Positions 1 through 11,432 of a DNA stretch of 64,000 nt are shown piece after piece. The notes beneath the pieces are model-generated. The model was given only the letters and a program-made list of their open reading frames with translations. It was not told the DNA's origin and ran no database searches. This DNA comes from Brachypodius melanocephalos. Its lineage: Eukaryota > Chordata > Aves > Passeriformes > Pycnonotidae. The position numbers and the translations under genes are program-made. Every line of letters starts with the position of its first letter. The first letter of the stretch is position 1. The DNA lies in NCBI GenBank assembly GCA_013398615.1, contig VZSR01003807.1, positions 1,831,180 through 1,895,179 on the forward strand. The letters are read 5' to 3'.

Positions 1-112
1 CACCTCAATGTCTTTCTTGTAGTGGGGGGCCAAGAACCGAACAGAGGATTTGAGGTGTGGCATTACTGGTGCCAAAAACAAAGGAAAGCTAGTTTTTCCC
101 TTGCACTCACTC
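1..112 (-). repeat. CR1 LINE fragment, cut by the window edge
   Basis: The first bases read cacctcaatgtctttcttgt and continue through a stretch that closely follows the reverse complement of the avian CR1 3' region, in the part just 5' of the usual truncation points. The match fades after about base 110. The element is therefore in antisense orientation and lies inside the CCSAP intron. Its 3' end is beyond the left edge. Family assignment is from memory of the CR1 consensus; the right boundary is approximate. Confidence 0.8.
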
Positions 113-922
113 TAGGGCAAGAAGATTGGCTCTTATGGAACAGTTGTTTCTCTGTGTTTTTATTAATTAATATTTTATAGAATGCTGATTCAGCCTTCAG
201 TGATGATCTAAAACTGCAGTGATTCATCCTTTAAATTCTCTCTCACAAACCCTACTCTCCACACCCAGTGCTCGGAGGACTATTGCTGGCCCCTTGCTAT
301 GGAAGGCTTAAATGTGTGGGATAAATGAGCTTTGGAGAGTAATGCCTACAGAGTATGGTATTTTAAACATAATTCACTGATCAGGTAGTAAAGGTGATGT
401 CTACCACTTTGTGGGTTTTTGCTTCACATTCTCCTCTCCTTCATAAGCAGAAAACTGTAACAGCAATATACATATAAACAGGGAGCTTGAAAATAAATCA
501 CCTTTTCAGCGGAAGCTGATAATATGAGGGATTTAATATTGCACATACTCTTATCAGAGTTCATCTCTGACTGGCTGGCAGCATCTGCGTGGCATTCAGT
601 GCTCCATCTGTTTGCTGTCTGAGAGATGCAAGGATGAAATAGTGAAGATCACTGGATACAGTCTTTAAGTTCTGCCTGGGGCTGTTGGTTATCTGTAACC
701 TCACCAGCAAAAGGTGTTTTTAAGTATGCGAAAGCTGTATTGTAGTCACTAAAGGAATGAAGACATTTCAGCAAGGTATATGTCTGTTGCTAAGGTAGCA
801 GTGACTTCTTGAATTTCTAAAAAAAGCCCAGCTTCAATGATGTATTGAGAGGCTGTAAAAACCAGACATTATGATGTTGTCATTGGGAGCTTAAAGCATA
901 ACTTTTTTTTTTTTTTCTTTAG
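113..922 (+). other. CCSAP: CCSAP intron (3' part)
   Basis: Noncoding sequence between the edge CR1 fragment and the first CCSAP exon in the window. It ends in a long T tract (about 903-920) and the AG at 921-922, a strong polypyrimidine acceptor. I see no other recognisable element in it. Confidence 0.7.
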
Positions 923-1206
923 AGAAAGAAAAAGAAGATCAAGAAAAGCAGGAGAAGGAAGAGCAAGAGAAAACTGTAGAAAACACTTCTGTAAAGGAAG
1001 CAGAGAAAACCAGCCGTACAGGACGACGTCCAAGTCGAAGTGCCTTGTCCAGTCGTAATGATCGAAAATCAGCCAAAAGTCCCCAAAGGACAGATGCACC
1101 AAAGGAGAATAAACATCCATTTGCTCTGTATGGGTGGGGAGAAAGACAGACAGATACTGGGAGCCAGAAAACTCACAATGTCTGTGCTTCTGCTTCAGTG
1201 AATGAA
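923..1206 (+). CDS. CCSAP: CCSAP penultimate coding exon
   Basis: The acceptor AG is at 921-922 after a T tract. The donor gtaagt starts at 1207, directly after the codons for VNE. The exon carries two bases of a split codon and then 94 codons. It encodes the E/K-rich linker and the ENKHPFALYGWGE to NVCAS conserved block. Confidence 0.93.
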
Positions 1207-3165
1207 GTAAGTAAGAGCTTTTTCATTAAAAGGCAGTGACTACTTAGTACCTACAGATGTTCTAATATCTAGGTGAAATGTCTCAGGGGTCCCTTTATTT
1301 GAATATATGGAGATTCCAGCAGTAGATTCTAATAACAAACCTGAAGAGCCTTGAGATGTCCAAACGAGAGCTCTTTACTGTTGGTTTGGAAACTTCTCAG
1401 GTTTGGTTGAAACTTGCAAGTTCTAATTAAACCCTGGATGTTGTGTTCTGGCTGTTATAAAAGTATTTCTGCATTCTGAACTCCATGAAAACAAGAGAAA
1501 AGCAGGCAGGTGTATAAACACTGGGGAAGTGCTTGTGCTGTGAAAGAGTGGCTTTTGCTGGGGCACTTCCTAGACTAGGAACTTCACTGAGACGGTACAA
1601 GTGCTTTTCTGCTGTCTTGTCTAGCAGCCTGTTTTGGTGGGTTGCCAGTAGAAAATGTTGCTCACAGCAGAATGGTCTATCAGATGGCTGATGGATTACA
1701 GGGCTGGTGTAAATATTACCAAAATAGAACAAATTAAATTCATGTGGTCATGGACAGCACCAGCATTCTGCTGTGCTGGGGCTCTATTTCCCAGCTTAGA
1801 AACAGCAAGGGGGTATTATAATAGATCCATTTCTTTCCTCTCTATAACTCTCCTAGTTTGGTAAAACATAATCATTAATTCATCCCTGCCAGTGTATTGT
1901 CCTTATCTTACTACTAATGTGGAGTCTGAATCTGTGACACAAGATACCTGAGGGCTGAGCTGGAGGGTGGTTGTGGTGTGCAAGATGAAGCTGGCCTTTG
2001 CTGGGCTGTTTTGGAAGGGGTTTTGAAGCCCAGGCCTTTCCTTCCTGGACAGCTCAAACCTATGAGCAAAAGGAGGAACTTGTGCCTTACAGCTTTGGAA
2101 AGAAGCTGCCTTTCTTGATAATGGACAGTAATGCTAAATTGATAAGCTTTGGTCAGTGCTCAAAACAGTTGACTGGTGCTTTATGTTGAAGCCTAGAAGA
2201 GGCTGAAGCCTGACCTAAGCAGATATATTTACACTTCATCTTTGACTTGCAACATTTTTTATGCTAGAAACAGTAATGGAACACCTTAGGTTTGGTCTTG
2301 AAGTGGGACTGAACAGGCAGAATATTTCTGAAACACTCCCAGTTATGTAGTTTTGTCACTGAAGATGTTTCTTGATGTAGGAATTGACCACTTACTGCTT
2401 GCTGAGGTTATTTTTTCTTCCCTGTTTGGAAAGTTTTACTTTCCCCTAGATGGGAGACTGAGTTTTCAATCTGGAGAGAGAAGCAAGCAAACACAGAAAC
2501 TGGCTCTTCATATTAAATTTTGGAGGAAATATGATAATTTATTAATATAAAAATGTAATGGTGTGTTCAGCACATTGTTCAAAATTAAGATCTTAAATCT
2601 CTAAGGAATCTCTAGGGTTTGGTCTTACTAATATGGCTTAGGTTTTAAGGGATGCTTGGGCATATTGAGGGATATTTAAGATTTTAAATGATAGAAATAG
2701 AGAATTGAAGTTTTTAGAATCCATCTGAGTAAGACTATGAAATGTTCAAGATTTTTGCAATCATTTAATAGTTGGAAGTGTGAAAGATAATGCAGAATAG
2801 AATTTGAATCGCTTTTCATGAAAGAAAAGAAATCTGTGTTCAGTTGGTGGTACAAATTAGAGAAGAAAATATAACCTCGCTCACAATCCCAGTTCCTTCA
2901 GGATGGGGACTGGGACAAATGAAAAGCAATCCTTGTCGTTCCTGAGGGATTCCCAAGCTGTTCTCCTGTAATATTAACTCTGGTCTTTTAGATTCACGAA
3001 TCTGCTCTACGAGCAAAGAACAGGAGACAAGTGGAGAAAAGGAAGCTTTCTCAGAGACGAGTGAAATCAGCAGAGGCAGAGAACACCTGGCGAACAAAGC
3101 CCTCCCCAGCAGACAACCCCTGGATGACAGAGTACATGAGATGCTACTCAGCACGAGCTCTCTGA
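923..3165 (+). CDS. CCSAP: CCSAP, centriole, cilia and spindle-associated protein (3' part, two exons)
   Basis: Two coding exons (923-1206 and 2992-3165) join in phase 0 to give the C-terminal about 151 residues. The family is recognised from the conserved blocks SPQR, KENKHPFALYGWGE, TDTGSQKTHNVCAS, ALRAKNRRQVEKRKL and the terminal NPWMTEYMRCYSAR, which match the human protein as I remember it. The first exon opens with a strongly acidic and lysine-rich run, typical of the less conserved middle of the protein. Known role of the family: a microtubule-binding protein of centrioles, spindle poles and cilia, linked to polyglutamylated tubulin, spindle stability and ciliary beating. The N-terminal exon or exons are left of the window. 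The reading frame is open throughout, and the protein ends with one extra Leu after the usual SARA. The gene converges on RAB4A. Confidence is high for identity; transcript ends are inferred. Confidence 0.95.
1207..2991 (+). other. CCSAP: CCSAP last intron
   Basis: A 1.8-kb phase-0 intron with gtaagt donor and cttttag acceptor. It is AT-rich and without stop-free exons, recognisable transposons or RNA genes. Confidence 0.85.
2992..3165 (+). CDS. CCSAP: CCSAP last coding exon
   Basis: The exon starts after AG at 2990-2991 in phase 0 and runs 58 codons to the TGA at 3163-3165. It encodes a basic helix-like segment (IHESALRAKNRRQVEKRKL) followed by the C-terminal signature NPWMTEYMRCYSARAL. Confidence 0.94.
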   Translation: MHESALRAKNRRQVEKRKLSQRRVKSAEAENTWRTKPSPADNPWMTEYMRCYSARAL

Positions 3166-3667
3166 GCCTGGATTCCCTTAGGCATCCTCAGAAGAAGTCA
3201 CGCATATCAGGACACTGGTGCAAGGAACCAAACCATTTATGCAAGGTTTTTATAGGGAGTTTCCAGCTGTTAAAATATTTGTTACAATGTTTTTATCTTG
3301 GCTACCTACCTCACAGTGGGGTGTATCCTTGGAGCCATAACATTTAAAGCGGCTTTTAGATATAACTACCCAAACTTTTAAACAATTCCCCTTTTGGGAA
3401 TTTTTCTAATGCTTCAGTTAATTTGTTTTGAGGATGGGAGGGGGAACCCTAGCATACAGGGAGTCAAAGCAAACACCTTTTTGATCATGGTTACAAATAA
3501 TCTGTTTTCCCTTATTTAAAGTACAAGTCAGGGGGAGATGGTATTGGGGAAAGACTTTAAAGGAGTGATGGAGGTGCCTTTGTATTTATAAAACTATTTA
3601 ACACTTTAATGAAAATAAGCATATGAAGACAGGCAAGAGGAAGCCACTGTGTCTGGTAATTAGCACT

Positions 3668-3673
3668 AATAAA
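3668..3673 (+). promoter_or_regulatory. Candidate proximal poly(A) signal of CCSAP
   Basis: Canonical AATAAA about 500 bases after the CCSAP stop codon. It would give a short 3' UTR isoform. No transcript evidence is available. Confidence 0.3.
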
Positions 3674-6600
3674 TGTAGATGCTTTAGGCAGGCAAACACC
3701 AAGTATTGTCTGTACACAGAAACTTTAAAAACAACAACAACAAAAAACCCCAAACAAAACCAACCTTGTTTGATTAGTGAATTTGCTGATGCTAACTTTT
3801 ATCACTGTTTCTAAGGTCATTAGAATTAACCACTCATTTTCAGGGCAAGAAACAGCTACAGGATTGTTTTGCTGTAGCTGTTCCTGTTGTACCAAATAAC
3901 TAATGTAGACAATCATTATCTGATAGCTGCTGCTCAATAAGCAGTCACTTGTTCTACAAATATAGAGCTGTACCACTGTACTAACATTGTGGTCACACTT
4001 AGTCTGTACTTAATCATGTAAATGCATTTATTGAAGGAGAGGGCTGGCTCCTTTCTGGTGAGATCTATTTTTAACACTTCAGAGTATCTATTATGCTCAG
4101 TGAGGGTCAGAGTGCAATATGCATTCCACTTGGAGGTATTGCACAAGTATATTGCTAAAGGGTTTAAACTTGAAAATTGTGTTGATAAAACTTGTCAATG
4201 ATGTCCTGAGAAACTTGCTGCCTCTTGAAATTGGTGCAGAACCCCTCACTTATGAGGGGATGGGGAGGGGGTAAGGGCTAGGGAAAGGAGGGGTGTATCC
4301 TTTAGTAAACAAGATGTAATGAAATTTGAACATTTTTGTTTTGTAGGTCCTACTTCTACATAGTAAGACAGACATTGTGATATCCTTGGTGGTTTTGTTT
4401 CCCTCCGGTGGCTGTAAATTATCTTTTTATCAGTTTGCTAACTATGCTTTAGGCAGATGATTGCTGTAGTTGTGAGCTTCAAAGTTTTGTTCAGATGTGT
4501 TGTGTTAGTTACATATGTTGGTTATCTCGGTTTGTTTTGAAGCTTGTGCTTTACAGGCTGGACACATTCCCACACGAAGCATACTTGCACTTCTGCAGCA
4601 GAAATCTGCACTAGTTTTAGTTTCATTCCACAATCTCGGTGAGTAAGGAGGACTCCAGAATTACTATTGCAACAGAGTACATATGCTTAGTGAAAAGTCT
4701 GATTGTGTTCTTGAAGAAAGTACTTGTGCAAAGGGTCCAAGCGCTGCTGCCTCCTGATGTCTATTACATCACTAAAGGTTTCATTACTCACTATTATAAT
4801 TTTGTTAAAATGTCCTAGAATCCATGAAATTACAATCTATTTTTTACAACCTGCCTTTTAAGCATAAAGCTATAAAAATACAACACTTGCTGAAGGCTAC
4901 CTATTTAAGATCTTACAGCTTTTAAGTCTGGGAAGGCACAGCATGATTAAGAATGTTTTATATGCAGCAAAATCCCTGTATTTCAACTGCTAAGTAAACC
5001 ACAGGCTAGAACTTCGTGAAACTTTAGAACAGTGACCAAAACTGGGGAAAATTACTCCAGAGAATGCCTTTACACCAGATGAGATTCTTTTGATTTCCTT
5101 TTATGCTGTGTTTTCCTCTTAAAGTAACTGCTGTAAATATGCTTAGCTTGCTTCTGATGCTGTTGCAATTCCAGAAGCCACCCAAGCTTTGCACAACAGT
5201 GTCAAAGCACCAACTCAGTAGTGTTTAACAGCCTTATTCAATAAAAACTTGCCTGTTCCTGTTGCCCACAGGCTTTGTAAGATTTATGTAACCACAGCAG
5301 ATGGATTGTGCCCTCAGTGCATTTTGTCGCGTTTAACAGTTTCCTTGACTGTGTAGGGCAGGACTCATCTTGCCACACTTTTGAAGATAGCTTCTACAGT
5401 TCTCTCTTCCCACAGGGAATGGAGGAACCAGGATGACTGTGTGCCTGCCTTAAGTTACCCATGTTTGCATAAGATGTATTTCCCATTAGCTGTTGGTGTT
5501 TTCAATAATTATAGGAGGCCCAAGTGTCTTCTGCCTTGGATACTGGGAACCAAACTTAAAACATCTCCAACAGGCCTGTTCAGGTGTTCAAATGAGAATT
5601 TTCAACAGCATCAAGGCTGCTGTATACTGAGGAAATTGTCTAGACCTAATCCTTTTCTGGCCAAGAGCTGTTCCCCACAAAGACCACTTAGTAGAAGACA
5701 GCAGGGACACTAATTAGGTCTTGTGAGTCGTTGTTGTGCTTTTTCCAAATGGTCTGTAGCCAAAACAATCCTGGGTGCTATGTTGGTACTATCTGGGTTT
5801 AAGTAATACAATGCCTGAAGTGAGGGGTAAATTCTGCAAATCAGGTAGCCTTCCTGCATTTGAGCATTATTTGACTAAAAAGCTACTATTTTGCTTAGAC
5901 TATATGAAATAGTACAGTTCTGATCACTGCAAGCTCTTTGTGTGAAGTATTTGGTCTGGAAAACTGCTGGTGTTTTGATGTTAACAAATGAAAAGCCAAT
6001 TGGATTGTAAAGCAGAACTTTCCAGATGTAAAAGCTTTAAGTGTATTCCATAGATTCCTACAGGAGGTGGCCATTTGCTTCAAATTGGACTCACTGAAAA
6101 GTAGAAAACCTAGTGAATGTCTTCCTATCAATTAGGGAATTTCTAAACTTTGTCTTGCATGGACTCTTGAATTTAGCCAACTGGTGAACACTTCTCACTC
6201 CTGTTTTAAAAGTAAACCTTTTGGTAAGAACACAGTAAATACTCAATTGTCCAAAGTCTTAATTAAAATGACTGTTTATTCCTTTGTTTCTGAAAGTACT
6301 TAGCTAAGTGAAGCAAGAGTTTTACAATGTGTAATGCTGCAGTTTAACTATAGTGTTGTGAAGACTAGTGTTTACAGTGTAAAATGTTACCATGAAAACT
6401 GCATAAGAATGTCCTATAAAATACAGTAGCATGCCTGTTCAGTCACTGCTGTCACATCTTTGCAACTATGAAATACAGACTTTTTCACAGGAAGCTGAGA
6501 CAGGAGTCAAGGTGATAGCTGAACTTAGAGCCAACCTTAACAAAACCGAGGGACAGTTTCTGGTAAGAATCTTATCCAGGTAGCACATGCAAATTTAAAT

Positions 6601-7036
6601 TGAATTTTTAACACACGTGGAAATGTATCTGTTCTCATTTTTTATGGTATCATGTAGTGCCACTGAACTATAAAGGCCTCTCTGACTTTTTTTTTTTTTT
6701 AAACTGTGATAGGGACCAAATGCTAGCAATCTGAGGGCCTAATGTATGGTAACCTGGATGTTCCAGTTTCTTTTCCAGCTCAGTTAGTGCACTCAGCAGC
6801 AAAGCCATAAATGGAGCCTGACTCAACACCTTGACGAGCAGTCCCATGAAATTAAGGGTACAAGTGAATGGGAAGCTGCCTCAGCTATTGTTAGCACTGA
6901 ATTCACTTTAAAACCAATAGGGAAACACTATCTAAGCTTGAAGCAATATGTGTTTTTTAAAGTTTTTAAACAGTATTTGTTTTTAATGCTTCTGTATTGT
7001 CTATTATTAATAGTGTAGTGTCAACTTGTACATGTG

Positions 7037-7042
7037 AATAAA
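7037..7042 (+). promoter_or_regulatory. Candidate distal poly(A) signal of CCSAP
   Basis: Canonical AATAAA preceded by TGTA (7027-7030) and long T runs, and followed within 30-50 bases by TG/T-rich sequence (tgcttgtactgtgctttttg). This is the full set of elements expected at a vertebrate cleavage site. Confidence 0.5.
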
Positions 7043-7060
7043 ATGAGTGACACAAAGTGC

Positions 7061-8149
7061 CTGGACTGCTTGTACTGTGCTTTTTGAGATCTCAGATTTC
7101 CCTCCTCCCCCACCCTTACAGGATACTTTAGTCCCTGCATGCAAACTGTGGCTTCTGCTGGTCCCAGATATTCTCTCCTGGAATGTAAGTGACAGGCTGC
7201 TGTAATGACTAAGGTTGGGTATGAAGTTATAGTTACCATTCCAGCTTCTTTTGTTCTTCTTGTAACTCTCCCAGAGATTCTCAACATCCTTTCCCAATTT
7301 GAATCACTGTTTTTCCCCTACTATGATAAGAAAACACCCAGCTATACTAGCTATCTGAAATGCTATGCCTTTGAGAATATAAATGTAAAGCTTTGGAGGA
7401 AAAAGGGTAGCAGAGAAAAAACAGGAAGCTTTATCACTAAGAACAGGTCTGTGCATGCAAACAGGAAAAACTAAGCTTTTAAAAGCTGGCTACACTGAAG
7501 TTCTCTATGCCATAGCTTCTTCAGTAAATGAATGAGACTAATTTAGTCTGTGGACTTACAATGTATTTCTTGAGATTTTTATAGCATTAATTCTTCCAGC
7601 ATATAAAATATAATGGAAATAAGGAGCACAGACAAATCAGGTTTTTCTATGGCATTCACTTTTCATACATCTTAAGGGAACTCTTCAGCCATACTGCAGA
7701 CCTATTTGAATACAAAGAACGGATGAGATGAGGCAACTGTGAATTCTATGTAAGTTGCCCAACAGTCGTGTTACTGACTTTATTTACTAGGCAAAGCTTG
7801 TACAAGTAAACAGGATTTGCTGGAAGAAAATCAAGGAAGATTCTTTATTTGGTGCAAGATACAAGCATTAAATGAAATAGTGTAGGCCAACAGACTCTTT
7901 AAAAGGCAAGATGCAGGCTTTAATAGGACATTTAAATCTCTTAATGGGCTGAACAGCTAAAGCTCCACATCCAATGAAACCTCAGATATGGGTACCTGGT
8001 GGTATTTCATGTAAAACTCCCACCCCTCCTGCTTGGGTAAAGTAAGAATTTTACCCTAAAAACATGTGTAGCCTATTTATTACTTACTGTTCAGGTGAGC
8101 TAGGTTTGGTTTGCTGTGTCAACTATAATGCTAAAGCTTGAAATCTACT
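7061..8149. other. Convergent gap between CCSAP and RAB4A
   Basis: The interval between the inferred 3' ends of the two genes. On the - strand AATAAA occurs at 7779-7784 and 7846-7851, so RAB4A transcripts may extend into it. I see no exon, RNA gene or recognisable transposon. Confidence 0.4.
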
Positions 8150-11100
8150 CCAGGGCTGATATTGGCATGATGTTTATTTTTAGAAATAAAAGACCCTCAG
8201 AGGAGCAATAGTAAACAATAGTTTGCACTGCTGAGAGCTATGGCTTCCAACAGTATTTCTCTAAGGAGCTGCAATTTTAGAAAATTTCTTTTTAGAATGT
8301 CAGCAAGATATGCAGCATAAAAGGTTGAGATACTATAAAACATGCACATTAACCAGGTTAATGTGTATACAGCTAGAGTATACATTAAAAATGGTAAAAA
8401 CATGTCCAAACTCATTATAATGATGCTATTCTTTCCTTCCAGGGAGGAAGGGGACAGATTTAAGACAGTTACTGAAATAATAAAACTTCTTACTGCTTTT
8501 TAAACCAGAGACACTTAACCAAAATGATCATAAGAACCAAGTATAAAAGAGGCCTTGTATGCAAAAGGGACAGAAAGAAGTAGAAGAAAATCCCTGTGAA
8601 ACCCCTGAAATTTCTATTTATAAGCAACAGTTCTCTGCTCCTTGCTACTGTAATAAGGGAAAGAGGTTTTGATCAATAGCCATCACCCCTTCCACCACTC
8701 CAACAGTGACACGAGAGCAACCTGTAGCTTTGCTTGTGCTCAGCTTTTGTCAGTGTGCCAAGAAACCTGATTGGGTTGTGGAATGGTGTATGGTGGAACA
8801 GACTACCCAGTACCTCATCTTTTACCAGCATTCCAGAACTGTTTTGGAGTTTGGGAACCAACACCCTCCTCAGCTCTGGTGGACAACATAACCCAATTAA
8901 GAACTGGCTATTTGGACTGGTGGAGACAGCTCCATCAGACTTCCTACTCCAGAGGACTTGCTTTTGCAGTTCTGAAAGCCAAACTGAACTGAGCAAGGAT
9001 TAAGAAAGGTAAGTTTCTTTGGAGTTCTCTGATGTTCTTGAAAATACAGTTATGCTGCTTCAAAAAACATTTCACACTCTTAGCAGGAAGAGAATAGCAC
9101 TGGGAGTAATTGTTACCAGTTCTTTAACAAATCCAATCCTAAATACAACAATCAGAGGAGTGACATAACATGAAAGATTTTGGACCCAACAGCCTTTATA
9201 AACCTAAACCCAAGCTTTTCAAGTACAAAGCATGCTTAATTCCATTTAATTCAGAGACAACCTTAGGTGCATACTTTTCAGATAAGCATCCATTTGAACC
9301 AAAAATGTCAGGACAAAGGAAATAAACTGAACTCTAGTTTCATGAACAATGGTATAGCTCAGTGTAGCATTCTTGCTCTGCTCTTGTGCTTTAACTTGCC
9401 TTTTCCAACTTGGCACATCAGGATCCCAGAAGTATGGGTCATAACCACACATTAAGTATTGATCCTGTCAACAGCTTGTTAGAATGTGGCAAACTGAGTA
9501 GGAAAAAATAAACCAACAAACTCTCACTGACAGTTGCCAGTGGTTTTATAATTCAGGTTGTAAATACAAACTATTGTGCAACAAACAAATGTGACAAAGC
9601 CTACCTCAGTTAAATCTGTTTATATGATAAAAAAATAAAATATTAAACTGCTTATAGTGCAACATTCTAATAGCATACATAAGTATACCATGCTTTGTAA
9701 ATTTACTGTTACATTATTTACAGTACATTGCAATGCTTTAAACTAGAGGTGAAAGAACAAAAACAGGTAATGGAAAACATTCACATACAGGTATGAGCCT
9801 TAATATTGTCCACCAAGCTATCCAGTTCGCTTTGCAGACTTGTGTGTTGTGCACATTCCTACCTCCTACCACAGGACATCATTCTGTCAGCAGTGCTCTG
9901 CTTTGTCTGTAGATAGTGGAAAGATGCTTTTAAAAACTGCATAGCCTTCAAGCTTCTCTGTTTCTTCAAACACCATTTGCAAGGACAGCTGTAAAATACA
10001 CAAGAACTCCATTACTTACTCATATCTGCTCAATCTGAAAACTGAGCTCTTGAAATAAGATCAATAAATATTAATTTCTGTAGAGCCATACCAAAGCTGA
10101 ACAAAATTAAAGCCCTTTTCTAGCAGCCTCTTAGTTGAAGAATGACATTTTATAGGAGGAAAGCAGTTCAAGGATTTCTATCCATTATTTAAAATTCTGG
10201 GCTTTAATTGGGAGCTAAGGTCCCAGAATACAGGAAAAAAATGAGAATGTGGAATTATGTGCTACCTTATTTAATGTTCCAGAAAGCTTCTGCTGTGTGC
10301 ACTGCTCAAGCTGATGAATGAATACAGTAAAAGGGATGCACTAGCTATGCCTGCAGTACTTACTTTATCACTGTCCTTGTATTAGAGAAATAAGGATTAA
10401 TTATAGCAGAATAATTAACTACACAGGGAGAAAGGACTGTCCTAAGAGCCACTGCATGCTGCAAGGAGTTATGTAAAATCTAGTGACTATTGAGAAATGT
10501 CTTAAGGACAACTGTTTATAAGAAAGACTAATCACAGGGCTGTTCTTAGGAGTTTATGTGACTTTTATGTCTCTTCCTCTTACAACAGCTAAAGTGAAAA
10601 ATTCTTTCCTCACTTTCTCTGAACAACATCTTTGGAAGAACTCTAGAACACTGCACATGTGTTTCCTAGGCTGTAAAAGCCCCAGAAGAGCTACTTTAGA
10701 TGACAACACTGCATAAGCAGCAAATACTACTATTCTCTTGTTTACATTTCTGCTAATAACAGACAGGAATCAGAATAACTTCAGGCTGCTTTTGGGTACG
10801 GGCAAGAAAGTCAGTGGAAGTTTGAAATTTAGTGTTATCTTTAATTTTTGAGTCTCAGTATTTAAACCTCATTTTCAGAAAAGACTTTATAATAGCTTAG
10901 GACAAGATACTGTACCATACATTTTGTGAATGCTTACTTCTACTAATGTTTGTTCCCAGTGAACTAATTCACTTTCTCTACAGTGCATTAGATGGCTGTT
11001 AGGCATAGAGAATAGAGGATTTGAAAATGTATTCCACAGCATTACTCAGAGTAAGCTAAGATTTAGAAATACTTCAGTGAGAGCACTAGTCTTCCCAGCA

Positions 11101-11316
11101 GATCACAGAAGAAAAACAAAAGTATAAAAACACCAATCCATTCAACTGTGTATTATTTCAATAGATTCTCTGCAACTCTACAGGCTAACTGTGAAAAAGC
11201 CAAGCACCCGATACAGTACATTTATGAAACATACTAATTTGTCCACCGCCCCAAGATTTTTGTAGTCTTACCTTCTGTATCTAAAGTAAGTATTTGGGAT
11301 TTTGTGTTTTGTTTCT
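8150..11316 (-). other. RAB4A: Probable RAB4A 3' UTR
   Basis: Noncoding sequence after the RAB4A TAG. The stretch about 9,500-9,850 (AT-rich, TGTAAATA-like and ATTTA motifs) has the look of a conserved 3' UTR. Reading the - strand, the first clear AATAAA is at 8173-8178, with others at 7846 and 7779. The true end cannot be decided from sequence alone. Confidence 0.4.
8173..8178 (-). promoter_or_regulatory. Candidate poly(A) signal of RAB4A
   Basis: AATAAA on the - strand about 3.1 kb after the RAB4A stop codon, the first canonical hexamer I found downstream. Shorter isoforms using variant hexamers are possible. Confidence 0.3.
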
Positions 11317-11432
11317 CTAACACCCGCATTCTTGAGCACTTTGTGCTTGTGCTCTGCGTGGTGATCTCAGCTGTCTCAAGGCAGCATCTCCATACTGAAT
11401 ACCTGAGCCCATTCTTTCTGGATCCAATTCTC
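11317..11432 (-). CDS. RAB4A: RAB4A coding exon 7 (hypervariable tail, prenylation motif)
   Basis: Acceptor tcatcag before 11432; TAG at 11317-11319. Encodes residues 181-218: ELDPERMGSGIQYGDAALRQ, then LRSPRRAQAQSAQECGC. The CGC end is the double geranylgeranylation site that anchors the protein to endosomes. Confidence 0.96.

Larger units (their letters stand above)
3166..7060 (+). other. CCSAP: Probable CCSAP 3' UTR
   Basis: Sequence after the CCSAP stop codon, largely T/A-rich with many TTTT and TGTA runs as in long 3' UTRs. AATAAA hexamers occur at 3668, 5240 and 7037. The last is followed by a GT/T-rich stretch and preceded by T-rich DNA, so it is the best distal cleavage signal. The exact end is inferred. 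Two stretches with good acceptor and donor sequences (4557-4638 and 6491-6562) could instead be alternative exons. Confidence 0.5.

Noticed and set aside
8673..9003. Overlapping open frames on both strands downstream of RAB4A, with a donor-like gtaagt near 9,009
   Set aside because: Openness in several frames at once is not a coding signature, and no homology is recognised.
9887..9988. Possible alternative terminal exon on the - strand with acceptor ttttacag and 33 open codons
   Set aside because: No RAB4A donor has the phase needed for that frame, and splicing from the real donors would give short tails without the CGC motif. More likely 3' UTR.
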